Source of the DNA: JANPIX01 sp031425195
GTDB taxonomy: Bacteria > Pseudomonadota > Alphaproteobacteria > Rhodobacterales > Rhodobacteraceae
Direction of reading: 5' to 3'
Length of the DNA: 64,000 bases
Assembly: GCA_031425195.1 (NCBI GenBank)
Contig: JANPIX010000010.1
Coordinates: forward strand, 1 to 64,000
The number at the start of each line of letters is the position of its first letter. Within the stretch, counting starts at the first letter, position 1. The notes under the pieces are model-generated. The model saw only the letters and a list, made by a program, of their open reading frames with translations. It was not told where the DNA came from and made no database searches. Below are positions 44,023 to 52,943 of this stretch, piece after piece. A program made the translations under genes and the position numbers.

Positions 44023-44852
44023 ATCTTGCGCCGGGCTGCCCGCTCCGCGTCAACGGCGGCCCCCAGCAGCACCGCATAGGCGCTGAAGTAGAACCACATC
44101 ATCAATGCGGCCACGGCCCCGATCGAACCGTATACCTTGTTGTAACTGGTAAAGTTGGTCAGATAGATCGCAAACCCGCGCGAGGCCAGCAGCCATAAAA
44201 ACAAGGCAACGATCAGCCCCGGCGTAAAGAACGAAATCGGCTCGGGCGTTGTCCGGTTCGGCCCAAACCGATAGGCGGTGGCCAGCCCCACAATGGCCAG
44301 AACCAACCCCAGCAAAATGTTCGCCGCTTGCAGGGCAATGGCTGCAAACGCACCCAGTGGGACATGGGCAAGCGCCACAGGTACGATAACGGCAAGCAAA
44401 AGTGCAAGGATGGTGATCCCAACCAGCGCCATCGTCAAAAGCATCGACAATACTTCATGCAGAAAGCCGCCTCGATCCGGCAGGTGATGAACCGCATTCA
44501 GCCCGCTTACCAGCGCCGAGGTGCCCGCTCGCGCCGACCACAAGGCCAGCAACGTGGATATCAGGGTGGTCCAGCCAAGCCCTGGGGTGCTTGCATCCAC
44601 AAGGGCCTGAACCTGATCCGCAAACAGCGTGAACGCCTCAGGCGGCAGCACGTCTTTCAAGGGGTCGATCTGTTGGCGCACAAAACCGGGATCGGACGCT
44701 ACGCCCCAGATCGCAATGATCACCGCCGCGCCGGGGAACAAAGCCAGAAAGCCAAAGAACGCGACACTGGCCGCAGCCATGCTCAATTTGGCCGTTTGAA
44801 TACGAAGCATATACCGGGAGTAAAGCGACACGCAGTTTCCGTTCGTTGGCAA
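44016..44852 (-). CDS. YihY/BrkB family inner-membrane protein
   Basis: A 278-residue membrane protein with about six helices: LSMAAASVAFFGFLALFPG near the N-terminus, the internal NAVHHLPDRGGFLHEV loop and the family block YNKVYGSIGAVAALMMWFYFSAYAVLLGAAVD at the end. The family was once annotated as ribonuclease BN, which is not supported; the function is unknown, and a transport or lipid role has been suggested. It is convergent with tamB, overlapping it by seven bases. Confidence 0.9.
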   Translation of the reverse strand: MPTNGNCVSLYSRYMLRIQTAKLSMAAASVAFFGFLALFPGAAVIIAIWGVASDPGFVRQQIDPLKDVLPPEAFTLFADQVQALVDASTPGLGWTTLISTLLALWSARAGTSALVSGLNAVHHLPDRGGFLHEVLSMLLTMALVGITILALLLAVIVPVALAHVPLGAFAAIALQAANILLGLVLAIVGLATAYRFGPNRTTPEPISFFTPGLIVALFLWLLASRGFAIYLTNFTSYNKVYGSIGAVAALMMWFYFSAYAVLLGAAVDAERAARRKIQ

Positions 44853-44889
44853 AGATCAGATTGTCTGCTGGCCTAACCCCAAGAAACAG

Positions 44890-44913
44890 AAAAGGGTCCG
44901 CAAAAGCGGACCC
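44890..44913 (-). terminator. Intrinsic terminator of the exopolysaccharide gene block
   Basis: On the minus strand a perfect 8-bp stem, GGGTCCGC (44913-44906) with GCGGACCC (44901-44894), has a TTTT loop and is followed by TTTTC. It lies 38 bases after the stop codon of the 65-residue protein. Confidence 0.85.
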
Positions 44914-44950
44914 AATTCATACTGTCGACGATTGCCCGAAGGCAAACGTA

Positions 44951-45148
44951 TCAGTGGCTGCCCGACTGGCCAACCAGAACGGCAACAACGCCGAGGCCCA
45001 GCAGCGGGAGCAGGATGCCGCCCGACGAGCCAGCAGCTTCTGCAACAACCGGAACCGGCTCTTCCATAACAACAACTGGGCCGCCAGCGGTGGCGACAGT
45101 GACCGATGCGAGCAGTGCAGCAGCGGTAATAGCGACGATCTTTTTCAT
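44951..45148 (-). CDS. Small secreted/membrane protein near yjbF, unknown function
   Basis: A 65-residue protein with a clear Sec signal peptide (MKKIVAITAAALLASVTVATA, cleavage near residue 21), a short Pro/Val/Glu segment (VVVMEEPVPVVAEAAG), a Gly/Ser turn and a C-terminal hydrophobic helix (about 43-60). The ATG follows GGAGAGTAAA and a strong terminator follows, so it is a real gene. It lies 57 bp after yjbF. In Escherichia coli the yjbEFGH and gfcABCD operons also begin with a tiny secreted protein of low complexity; an analogous role is inference. Confidence 0.7.
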   Translation of the reverse strand: MKKIVAITAAALLASVTVATAGGPVVVMEEPVPVVAEAAGSSGGILLPLLGLGVVAVLVGQSGSH

Positions 45149-45205
45149 TTTACTCTCCGTGACTTGAATTGATGGATTAACGTTCGGATACCATACAGGA
45201 ACGCT

Positions 45206-45895
45206 CTATGGAAGCCCTAAGTTCCCAGCGTTGTCAATGACGCGAGATAGAACCAACGGACCCCATTCGATATTCAGTAACTGATTGGATTTGCGAAGCA
45301 AAGTGCCATTTTCAAACCAGTACTCGTTCGTGAAACTGCCTGAATCTCCGGTGCACGCTTCTGCAACATGACGGGTCGTGTGTTGCCTCTCAACCACAGT
45401 AATCGTGGCAGGGCCCAGATTGGCCAGTGTGCAAGTGAAATCACGACGCTGAGTCTGATCCGCACCATCCAGATAATAGTAAACCCGCTGCACTGTTCCG
45501 CTCCCGCTCGCCACCTGCGATATGGAAGGGACGACAGACTGCATGAGATCAGGTCCGAAACCGCGCGTTGCAACAACTATGCCCTGACGCAACGAAATGG
45601 TCTTGTCGTCAGCCGAGGCCCAGGTTTCGACATCACCGTTCACAGCGTTGGGCACAACAAATGTGAACGTGCCCCGGTTTGGTAATTCGGCCATGATCAT
45701 CGGTGTCTTGAACTGTGCAAGACGGGCCCGCGTTGTTGGCGGGCCAGCGGCGGCTGGCTTGTCTTTCTTGCCAACGACCGCCTTGACGATTGTTCCCGTC
45801 AGCCGCGCCCCGGCCGTGGCGTCGCGGTCATTTCCGCATCCGGCAAGGGCCAGCGTGATCGCGGCGAAAACCGCAAGCGTTTTTGGCGCGATCAT
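45206..45895 (-). CDS. yjbF: YjbF/GfcB family lipoprotein
   Basis: A 229-residue lipoprotein with signal peptide and lipobox LAGC (lipid-modified Cys20), followed by the family region RLAQFKTPMIMAELPNRG, GIVVATRGFGPDLMQS and YYYLDGADQTQRRDF. YjbF/GfcB proteins are outer-membrane lipoproteins of exopolysaccharide or group 4 capsule systems; their molecular function is unresolved. The start at 45895 overlaps the yjbH stop as ATGA, so the two are co-translated. Confidence 0.88.
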   Translation of the reverse strand: MIAPKTLAVFAAITLALAGCGNDRDATAGARLTGTIVKAVVGKKDKPAAAGPPTTRARLAQFKTPMIMAELPNRGTFTFVVPNAVNGDVETWASADDKTISLRQGIVVATRGFGPDLMQSVVPSISQVASGSGTVQRVYYYLDGADQTQRRDFTCTLANLGPATITVVERQHTTRHVAEACTGDSGSFTNEYWFENGTLLRKSNQLLNIEWGPLVLSRVIDNAGNLGLP

Positions 45896-48030
45896 TTCCA
45901 GAACCTTCCCCACTGCTCATCAAGGCCCGATGCCTGGTAGTCGCGCAGCGAATCATAAAGGCGTCCATCAACTTCCAGTCGCTGACCACCATCGCGGCCA
46001 AATGGCCGAATTACCGTAACGGTTTTCTTGCGGGTCGCCTCGCCCGTACCCCAGGCGAACGGAATCTCAAGCTTGATCCCTTTGTCGAACGACCCCGATC
46101 CGAAGTCTTCCGCAGACACGTTGGTCTTGGACGCAAACGCCCCGACGCGCCAACCGTTCGAAAATTCGCGCTGTAATGTCAGCGTCGCGCCAACATCACC
46201 AGCCAGGTATCGCCCGACGTCCACTTGCGCATGGATACCGTTGGCAAAGGCGTAATAAGCCGACAGATGCCCTGTCGCGACGCGGTAATCGTATTCCGAA
46301 AACCCTAGCCCACCGTTCGTGTCGCGCTGCGCCACATAATTGACCTCGGCCCCAAGCGCCCAGCGCCGATCAACCGGTTTCCAAAGCACTTCGGCAGAAA
46401 CACCGCCAAACATGCGTTCCAGATAGCCGACCGAAACACGGCCATAAAGATCGCCCCCCAGATGGCCGAACTGCGCAAAACTGAGCGATTCAAGCGCAGG
46501 GTCCGCTTTGGCGTCGTAAATGTCGCCGTCCGACCGTACGGGCTGCAGCTTGGCGTCGATGGGCGGTGGCGGATCATCCAGATTGCCGACAACCTTCTTG
46601 GTCACAGACCCCTGCAGCACCATCCCCGGCCTGATTTCATACCGTGCTGCCAGACGCAGACCCACGTCAATCTTGAAAGGCGCGCGCTGGTCAAACAGAC
46701 GAACACGGTTGTAGGGCGTGAGAGCCCAGGTAAAGCGCGGGTAAAGTTCGGGATCGTAGGCAAGGCCCGCCATCGGGCGGCCGGGATTGGTGATCGTGAC
46801 GCGTTCGCGCATTTTCGCTGCGGCATCGGGGGCAAATTCCAAGCGTTCCAGATCAGACCGGCGAATGCTGACCTTCGACGCCGCAGCCCCGTTCACCAGC
46901 GGTATGATCTCGAACACTTCCACTGACGCCGGCAAAACCTGGCTCATGGCGCGGGCGACCCGCCCAATGGCCTGCGCCTCGGCGTCATAGCGGGTGTTGC
47001 GGATGCGCACCTGCACGGTTGAACCGGTATAGCCAATCGCCTCGACGATCACACCATCCTTGGCCAGGAACTTGTTGATGCTGGTGATCAGAACCGGGCC
47101 AACGCCCTCCTGCGTGACCCATTCGGGTGACCACGCATCAGGATCGGACGCCCGGCTTGGGCGCGGCTCGACCGCGTTTGGCGCGGGGCCGGACACGCTG
47201 CCCATCGACCGTTGTTTGGGGTTCATGAACAGGTGGGCCGCAAAGCCGATTTCCTGCCCGTACATGTAATAGGCCCCAAGACGAAGCGTATCGTATGCCT
47301 GATATTCGACGCCAAAGTTAAACGGGCTGCTGCGATCAAAGGTCGAACGCTGATCGGATTCGATATCATAATTGTCAGACGAATATTCGGCCTTCAGCGT
47401 CCAGCGGTCATCGACCTTGTATTCGATACCGGCAAATGGTGCGGCGTCACCCTTGAACCATGTGCCAAAGTTGAAGTTACCGCCCTTGCCGATGTCGATC
47501 TTTGGTCGGTCGCCAAACGGCGCGCCAATGGCACCATAACTGCCCAGCCGCCCCCAACCCAACCCGGCCGTCACCTTGACCTGTGGTGTCAGATTTTTGG
47601 TCGCAGCAATGTATTCACCCGAAAGAATGCCGGTGCCGACGAAATCCTGAAAGCCAACGGTCACGGCGGGCATATAGGTGCCTTCCTTGAACACCTGATA
47701 GCGCAAGTCGAAACTGCGGTCGTAATAGGTGTCAAAGATCGATGGCACGACATCGTCAAACTTGCGGATACCCAGAAACCGGAAACTGGCCGAAATACGC
47801 GGCGACACCTGGAATGTCAGTGTCGTGCGACCAATCGGGCCGAAATGCGCGGTAGATATGTTCAGCATCCCATCCGGCTGCGACTCGCCCGAAGGCATGT
47901 CGATCCCGCCCGATGCTCCATAGAAATTGAGGGTCGCCCGGTTTTCCGCCAACGCTCCATGACCCCCCAGCCCGACAAGGGCCGTGGTCAGCGCCATCAG
48001 GGCGCGGCGGGGCAGGGCAATCAGGGTCAT
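45892..48030 (-). CDS. yjbH: YjbH/GfcD family outer-membrane exopolysaccharide protein
   Basis: A 712-residue protein with a Sec signal peptide (cleavage near residue 28) and a predicted large beta-barrel. Family regions include LNFYGASGGIDMPSGESQPDG at the mature N-terminus and TKKVVGNLDDPPPP and VSVGYLERMFGGVSAEVLWK later. Homologues accompany exopolysaccharide or group 4 capsule secretion. The start at 48030 precedes the signal peptide; the frame is open upstream without homology. A promoter candidate lies at 48056-48084. Confidence 0.9.
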   Translation of the reverse strand: MTLIALPRRALMALTTALVGLGGHGALAENRATLNFYGASGGIDMPSGESQPDGMLNISTAHFGPIGRTTLTFQVSPRISASFRFLGIRKFDDVVPSIFDTYYDRSFDLRYQVFKEGTYMPAVTVGFQDFVGTGILSGEYIAATKNLTPQVKVTAGLGWGRLGSYGAIGAPFGDRPKIDIGKGGNFNFGTWFKGDAAPFAGIEYKVDDRWTLKAEYSSDNYDIESDQRSTFDRSSPFNFGVEYQAYDTLRLGAYYMYGQEIGFAAHLFMNPKQRSMGSVSGPAPNAVEPRPSRASDPDAWSPEWVTQEGVGPVLITSINKFLAKDGVIVEAIGYTGSTVQVRIRNTRYDAEAQAIGRVARAMSQVLPASVEVFEIIPLVNGAAASKVSIRRSDLERLEFAPDAAAKMRERVTITNPGRPMAGLAYDPELYPRFTWALTPYNRVRLFDQRAPFKIDVGLRLAARYEIRPGMVLQGSVTKKVVGNLDDPPPPIDAKLQPVRSDGDIYDAKADPALESLSFAQFGHLGGDLYGRVSVGYLERMFGGVSAEVLWKPVDRRWALGAEVNYVAQRDTNGGLGFSEYDYRVATGHLSAYYAFANGIHAQVDVGRYLAGDVGATLTLQREFSNGWRVGAFASKTNVSAEDFGSGSFDKGIKLEIPFAWGTGEATRKKTVTVIRPFGRDGGQRLEVDGRLYDSLRDYQASGLDEQWGRFWK

Positions 48031-48055
48031 ATCGGCCTCATTTTTACTGCCTTGC

Positions 48056-48084
48056 ACATTAGGCGAAGCGGTCTGTCGCAACAA
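48056..48084 (-). promoter_or_regulatory. Candidate promoter for yjbH-yjbF
   Basis: On the minus strand TTGTTG (48084-48079), a 17-base spacer, then TAATGT (48061-48056), 26 bases before the yjbH ATG. It would let yjbH-yjbF be expressed independently of the sugar-dehydratase gene upstream. Confidence 0.4.
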
Positions 48085-48119
48085 TCGGTTTTCTTGGCCG
48101 CAAACCACGCATCGGCACG

Positions 48120-50027
48120 TCAAGGCACATTGGCAACGGCAGGTGGCTGATACCCCTCGACCCACCGCTTCACCACGTCGCGTGCGGCCTCGGTATCACC
48201 AACGGCTACGGCAGAGCGGAGCGCGCGCAGGGCGCTGGCCATTTCCAATTCCGACAGGCTGCCTTCGCGCGCCCGCAGAATTTTCTGGTGCGGCGTCGTC
48301 AGCAACCCTTCGCCGATCAACAATTCTTCGTGCAGCTTTTCGCCCGGACGCAGGCCGGTCACCACAATCTCAATATCGCCATCGGGGTTGCCCGCATCCC
48401 TGACGGAAAACCCCGCCGCGTGAATCATCTGCACCGCCAGATCACGGATCCTGACAGGTTGCCCCATGTCGAGCACGAACACATCACCACCACGCGAATT
48501 GCCGACGTCAGCAAAGGATCCGGCCAGCAGGACAAGTTTGGCCGCCTCGGCAATTGTCATGAAAAAGCGCGTGACATCCTCGTGGGTCAGGGTGACCGGC
48601 CCGCCGCGCCCGATTTGTTCCTTGAACAGCGGGATGACCGACCCTGACGATCCCAGCACATTGCCAAAGCGCACCATCGAAAACACTGTGCCCTGTGACC
48701 GCTTTGCCAGATCCTGAAGCACAAGTTCGGCCAGGCGCTTTGATGCACCCATCACATTTGTTGGCCGAACCGCCTTGTCTGTTGAAATCAGGATGAACCG
48801 TTCGACCCCGCCTTCATGCGCCGCATCCGCCAGCGTCCGCGTGCCAAGCACGTTGTTGGCAAGTCCGGCAAGCGGGTTGATCTCCACAAGCGGAACATGC
48901 TTGTACGCCGCCGCATGGAACACAACGTCCACGGCAAAATCAGCCAGCACCGCCCGGCACAGGCGGGAATCTGTAACCGACCCCAGTACAGCCGCAATTT
49001 CCACCCCGGTGCCTTCGGCCAATTCGCGCATTTCCCGGTCGATGTTGTAAAGCGCGATCTCGCTGACCTCGAACAGAACGATGCGTTTTGGCTGATTGGT
49101 CAGCAATTGGCGGCACAACTCCGAACCGACCGACCCTCCGGCCCCGGATACAAGAACGGAACGCCCCAAATAGGCCTCGGTCCCCTGTGGCAGGCTGTCG
49201 CCATGCTGCTGACGGTTCAGAAAATGGCCCGGTGACACGGGGCCAAGGCGGTCAATCAGCTTTTCTTCGCCCACCAACTGCGAGAAGGACGGAAGTGTAT
49301 GAACCTCCAGCCCCATCTGTCGCAGCTGTCGTGTCAACTGGCCCAGCTTGGGCGCGGGCACGGACGGCATGGCAAGCACGATCCGGTCAACACCTCGTTC
49401 ACGCACGAATTTGGGAAGTTTTTCAGGGGCAATTACCCGCAGGCCTGCGACTGTCACGGCTTGCAGCGCCGGGTTGTCATCGACGAACCCCACAGGGACC
49501 AGTGACTTGTGGGTGCGCAGGGCGGCGGCCAACTGGGTGCCGGTATTGCCCGCACCATAGATGAGGACACGGCGTTTCACCTCGCCCTGCCGCAAGATCC
49601 AGGTCAGAATTTCCAGCATCGCAAGCCGCGCTGCGACAGACACGACAAACAGGATCAGCCCGTAAAGCACTGTGCCGAACACCGGCATACCAAACCCGGT
49701 TGCGGCGTTGATCCCAGCCAGCGCAAGCATCATTACAAATGAATATCCGCCGGTCTTGATGACAGCGGTGCTTTCATAGGCATTCAACTTGATGCGCGGG
49801 ATGCCAAAGGCGACGGCCGCCACCCCGGCAAAAACGCCCAGAATGGGCACACAAAACCAGAAAACCGGAACGGACCAAAGCGGGTGCCAGGGTCCGTAGA
49901 TCAGAACAAAGCTGAGCAGCAGCGACACGGGCGCCAGCAGCATGTCCACCAACATCAGGACCAGACGCTTTTGGGGCCGCGACAATCGTTCAACACTGTT
50001 GAACAGTTTGCGTTTCAGACTTTGCAT
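48120..50027 (-). CDS. Nucleotide-sugar 4,6-dehydratase/epimerase, membrane-anchored (CapD/WbpM type)
   Basis: A 635-residue protein with four N-terminal membrane helices (about 20-140), a first Rossmann domain (VLIYGAGNTGTQLAAAL) and a catalytic SDR domain with VSGAGGSVGSELCRQL and the WbpM-type active site STDKAVRPTNVMGASKRLAE, where Met replaces the usual Tyr. Such enzymes convert UDP-GlcNAc to 4-keto-6-deoxy intermediates for surface polysaccharide. The start at 50027 follows GAGGTGGGA. It lies between the sugar transferase and yjbH. Confidence 0.9.
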   Translation of the reverse strand: MQSLKRKLFNSVERLSRPQKRLVLMLVDMLLAPVSLLLSFVLIYGPWHPLWSVPVFWFCVPILGVFAGVAAVAFGIPRIKLNAYESTAVIKTGGYSFVMMLALAGINAATGFGMPVFGTVLYGLILFVVSVAARLAMLEILTWILRQGEVKRRVLIYGAGNTGTQLAAALRTHKSLVPVGFVDDNPALQAVTVAGLRVIAPEKLPKFVRERGVDRIVLAMPSVPAPKLGQLTRQLRQMGLEVHTLPSFSQLVGEEKLIDRLGPVSPGHFLNRQQHGDSLPQGTEAYLGRSVLVSGAGGSVGSELCRQLLTNQPKRIVLFEVSEIALYNIDREMRELAEGTGVEIAAVLGSVTDSRLCRAVLADFAVDVVFHAAAYKHVPLVEINPLAGLANNVLGTRTLADAAHEGGVERFILISTDKAVRPTNVMGASKRLAELVLQDLAKRSQGTVFSMVRFGNVLGSSGSVIPLFKEQIGRGGPVTLTHEDVTRFFMTIAEAAKLVLLAGSFADVGNSRGGDVFVLDMGQPVRIRDLAVQMIHAAGFSVRDAGNPDGDIEIVVTGLRPGEKLHEELLIGEGLLTTPHQKILRAREGSLSELEMASALRALRSAVAVGDTEAARDVVKRWVEGYQPPAVANVP

Positions 50028-50167
50028 TCCCACCTCGTGGCGGCCCGGTTTCATGGGCGCATTTCCCGTCATTCTATACGCTTGTCACGAAATTTGCCGT
50101 AAAAAAAGCGGTTGATCGCAGGGGCCTGTCGCAGCATCCCAGCAATTCTGAAACATTTGCGCCACAG

Positions 50168-50791
50168 TCAGCGGCGCATCGGCAACATCCGGCCCAACAT
50201 GCGCCCGATGGTCTGACCCAGCAGCGCAAGATCAAGACACACCGTCTGATGGCGCTGATAGATCAGATCAAGCCGCGCTTTCACGGGCACACACCGGCGG
50301 GAATAAACCGCGTCAGTTTCGCCCGCACTTCTGCACTGGGCCAAAAGCCGTTCTTCATGCGTGTGAAAATGAAGCGTGGCCATCCCAGTGATACCGGGCC
50401 TGCTTTGCAGGACTTGCGCGTAAAGCGCAGGAAAACGTTCAACATACTGCCGAAGCGGCGGGCGCGGGCCGACAAAGCTCATGTCGCCACGCAGCACATT
50501 CCAAAGCTGCGGAACCTCGTCCAGACGGGTGCGCCGCAGGAACCGCCCGGTTCGGGTGATGCGCGCCGACTTGTCACCACCCGAAACGCCGCTGTCCTTT
50601 GTCACGGTCATCGTGCGCAGCTTCCAAAGACGAAAGGGCCGGTCAGGCGCGCGCATCCGTTCTGCCTTGTAGAACACCGGACGTCCGTCCCGGATCAACA
50701 TGACAGCCATGACGATAAGCAGCGGCAAGGCCAGCAACGCCCCCAGCATCAGGGCAAGAACCACGTCCATGATGCGTTTCGACAGCGTCAT
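50168..50791 (-). CDS. Polyprenyl-phosphate sugar-1-phosphate transferase (bacterial sugar transferase)
   Basis: A 207-residue monotopic phosphoglycosyl transferase. An N-terminal membrane hairpin (VVLALMLGALLALPLLIVMAV) precedes the catalytic blocks KAERMRAPDRPFRLWKLRTM, RTRLDEVPQLWNVLRGDMS and FVGPRPPL, whose Asp-Glu pair is essential in the family. It transfers a sugar phosphate onto undecaprenyl phosphate, the first membrane step of polysaccharide assembly. The start at 50791 overlaps the epimerase stop as ATGA. Confidence 0.92.
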   Translation of the reverse strand: MTLSKRIMDVVLALMLGALLALPLLIVMAVMLIRDGRPVFYKAERMRAPDRPFRLWKLRTMTVTKDSGVSGGDKSARITRTGRFLRRTRLDEVPQLWNVLRGDMSFVGPRPPLRQYVERFPALYAQVLQSRPGITGMATLHFHTHEERLLAQCRSAGETDAVYSRRCVPVKARLDLIYQRHQTVCLDLALLGQTIGRMLGRMLPMRR

Positions 50792-51669
50792 CGTGTCTGG
50801 CCCCGTATCGCCCGCCATTCCGCCACCATCATGGCAGGGTCCGCAGCATCAAGTGCAGGCATGTCAATCAACCCTCGCAGCCTGTCCACCCCCAACACAA
50901 CCCGGGCCTGAACATCGTCGGTGGGCGGACCATAGCTCCACTCTGCGCCTGCTGCGGTCAGAAGGTCTGCCATTTGCACCGCTGGTGCCGCGCCGATATT
51001 GAGAACGGCAGGCAGAGGTTCTTCGCAAACAGCCTTTCGGCACAGCCGCGCCAAGACCTCGGCAAAGCTGGCCGGCCCGATGTAGGATCGCATCGGACCG
51101 CCGTTGCGGCCGGGCACGGGCGTCAGGATCATAGGCTCGCCCGGTCTGACGCTGCCCATCAGACTGTCGCAGCCAAGCACATTTCCGATCCGCAGAACGG
51201 TCACGCCCGGCGCATCCGGTCCGGCAGACGCCACCCATTCCGCGACCGCCCCTTCCATCGCAAGCTTGGCGCGGCCGTAGTCTGATCCGGGTGCCGCCGG
51301 ACTTGTTTCCGTCAAGTCGGCGGTTTCATCAGCGGCATAGACGGCGCTGCTTGAGGCAAGAAAGACGTGCTTTGCCCCGCAAACGGCCGCAGCCTCGCAC
51401 ACGGCAATCGCCAAGGGCACGTTGGCCGCCAGATCCTGCCTGCCTCCGGCCAGATGCAGCACCACTCCGCCTTTCAGCGATGGGCCAACATAGCGGTCCT
51501 TCCCAATGGTCCAGACCAGATCACCTGCCCCGGGTGCGGATCGTACCTGCCACACGGGGTGCGCCTGTCCGGCCAACTGGGCAGGCCAGCAGGCACGCAA
51601 GACGCGGCCCAGTTTACCGTTTGATCCCGTTACCAGAATATTTGGCAGCACCGCTGACCCCTCAGTCAC
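50788..51669 (-). CDS. NAD-dependent epimerase/dehydratase family protein
   Basis: A 293-residue extended SDR with the nucleotide loop VTGSNGKLGRVL at residues 13-24, a catalytic serine in FLASSSAVYAA and YxxxK in SDYGRAKLAMEG. The substrate is probably a nucleotide sugar, from its coupling to the sugar transferase (ATGA overlap), but the sequence alone does not identify it. The start codon is GTG and overlaps the stop of the marR-type gene as GTGA. Confidence 0.85.
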   Translation of the reverse strand: MTEGSAVLPNILVTGSNGKLGRVLRACWPAQLAGQAHPVWQVRSAPGAGDLVWTIGKDRYVGPSLKGGVVLHLAGGRQDLAANVPLAIAVCEAAAVCGAKHVFLASSSAVYAADETADLTETSPAAPGSDYGRAKLAMEGAVAEWVASAGPDAPGVTVLRIGNVLGCDSLMGSVRPGEPMILTPVPGRNGGPMRSYIGPASFAEVLARLCRKAVCEEPLPAVLNIGAAPAVQMADLLTAAGAEWSYGPPTDDVQARVVLGVDRLRGLIDMPALDAADPAMMVAEWRAIRGQTR

Positions 51670-52109
51670 GCTTCGCCCTCCAGCCGGATGCGCATCTCAC
51701 GCAGAACCGGAAGCACCGCGCGCACCCTGTCAGCGCCCAGTTGATCAACCACCTGCGCAATGATTGGCGCAATCGCATGAACCGCCGCATCCCGCGCCGC
51801 GCGGCCAGACGGGCTGATCGTCACGCGCTTGCTGCGGGCATCATCCCAATCGGGCCTGATGTGGACATGCCCCGCCCATTCCAGCTTCGCCAGCGTGTTC
51901 GTCATGGCCCCCCGTGTGACGTGAAACGACCGCGCGAGCTGCGCCGGCGTGCGTTCCCCCTCGCTCCGCGCAAGATGGTTGAGCACCGAAAAATGCGATA
52001 ACTCCATCCCGCGCGGCAACACCTTTGACAGCCGGTTGCGCGCCAGTTGATCTGCCATGAACAGTTCGCCGAACAGGGCAACAGCGATGTCTTCGCTTCG
52101 TTCGGGCAT
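51666..52109 (-). CDS. MarR family transcriptional regulator
   Basis: A 147-residue winged-helix regulator: dimerisation helices flank the DNA-binding core TPAQLARSFHVTRGAMTNTLAKLEWAGHVHI, and the wing is RPDWDDARSKRVTISPSG. MarR proteins usually respond to small ligands and often control neighbouring genes. It sits between an amidase gene (zero spacing) and the epimerase (four-base overlap), so it may regulate this mixed operon. The ligand is unknown. Confidence 0.9.
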   Translation of the reverse strand: MPERSEDIAVALFGELFMADQLARNRLSKVLPRGMELSHFSVLNHLARSEGERTPAQLARSFHVTRGAMTNTLAKLEWAGHVHIRPDWDDARSKRVTISPSGRAARDAAVHAIAPIIAQVVDQLGADRVRAVLPVLREMRIRLEGEA

Positions 52110-52940
52110 CTATGGCCCCTTGATCGGGCGGTCATGTGTCAGTGACGGCACGCGCGCCCGCGCTGCAATAACTGCGGACAGGTCAAGGTCGACAAACGTC
52201 ACGCCGGGCATCGTGCCACCATCCGCCAATACCTCGCCCCACGGTGCCATGGCAAGCGAATGGCCATGCGTTTGCCGCCCCTTGCCGTGCGCCTCGGGGT
52301 GAAAGCCGGTCTGTGCGGGGGCCAGAACGAAGCATCCCGTTTCAATGGCCCGTGCGCGCAGCAGGGTTTCCCAATGGGCTGCACCTGTCAGATGGTTGAA
52401 CGCCGCCGGAACCGTCAGGATACCCGCACCCGCCTGTGCCAATTTGCGGTAAAGATGCGGAAAGCGGACATCGTAACAGACAGTCATGCCGATTTTGGCG
52501 AACGGAGTTTCCACCACCACGGCGGTGTCACCGGGGCGGTAACCTGCGGATTCGCGGTACACTTCCGTTTCGGTCACATTCACATCGAACATGTGGATCT
52601 TGTCATACCGCGCCGCGATCCGGCCATCCGGTGCAATCAGAAAGGACCGGTTCGCAAACCTGCCATCGGGATCATCCGTCAAGACGGCCAATGACCCGAT
52701 CAGCAGCCATATCCCAAGATCAGCCGCAAGGTTTCGCAGGGCTGCAAGCGTCTCATCCTCAGCCTCGTGGCGCAGCATGCGGCGTTGATGGTCACGGTTG
52801 GACGACAGAATGTTTGTGCATTCCGGCGTCAGAATGAACGTGGCACCGCCCGCCGCAGCCTCGCGCACGGCGCTGACCGTGGCGGGCAAATTCCCTTCCG
52901 GGTCATCGCCGACCGTCAGTTGCACAAGCCCGGCGCGCAT
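52110..52940 (-). CDS. Carbon-nitrogen hydrolase (Nit1/Nit2 type amidase)
   Basis: A 276-residue nitrilase-superfamily enzyme with the full catalytic triad: Glu40 in ILTPEC, Lys114 in RYDKIHMFDV and Cys155 in TVCYDVRFP. The KIHMFDV and CYDVRFP contexts match Nit1/Nit2 proteins, which hydrolyse deaminated glutathione or omega-amides such as alpha-ketoglutaramate. The gene ends directly before the marR ATG and starts two bases after the glutaredoxin gene; pairing with grxC is common in Alphaproteobacteria and fits glutathione metabolism. Confidence 0.9.
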   Translation of the reverse strand: MRAGLVQLTVGDDPEGNLPATVSAVREAAAGGATFILTPECTNILSSNRDHQRRMLRHEAEDETLAALRNLAADLGIWLLIGSLAVLTDDPDGRFANRSFLIAPDGRIAARYDKIHMFDVNVTETEVYRESAGYRPGDTAVVVETPFAKIGMTVCYDVRFPHLYRKLAQAGAGILTVPAAFNHLTGAAHWETLLRARAIETGCFVLAPAQTGFHPEAHGKGRQTHGHSLAMAPWGEVLADGGTMPGVTFVDLDLSAVIAARARVPSLTHDRPIKGP

Positions 52941-52943
52941 CGA

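Noticed and set aside
50101..50107. A7 tract as a terminator of the sugar transferase region
   Set aside because: On the minus strand it gives TTTTTTT, but the preceding sequence forms only a very weak stem and lies upstream of the dehydratase gene, where a promoter (TATAGAAT region at about 50071-50078) is more likely.
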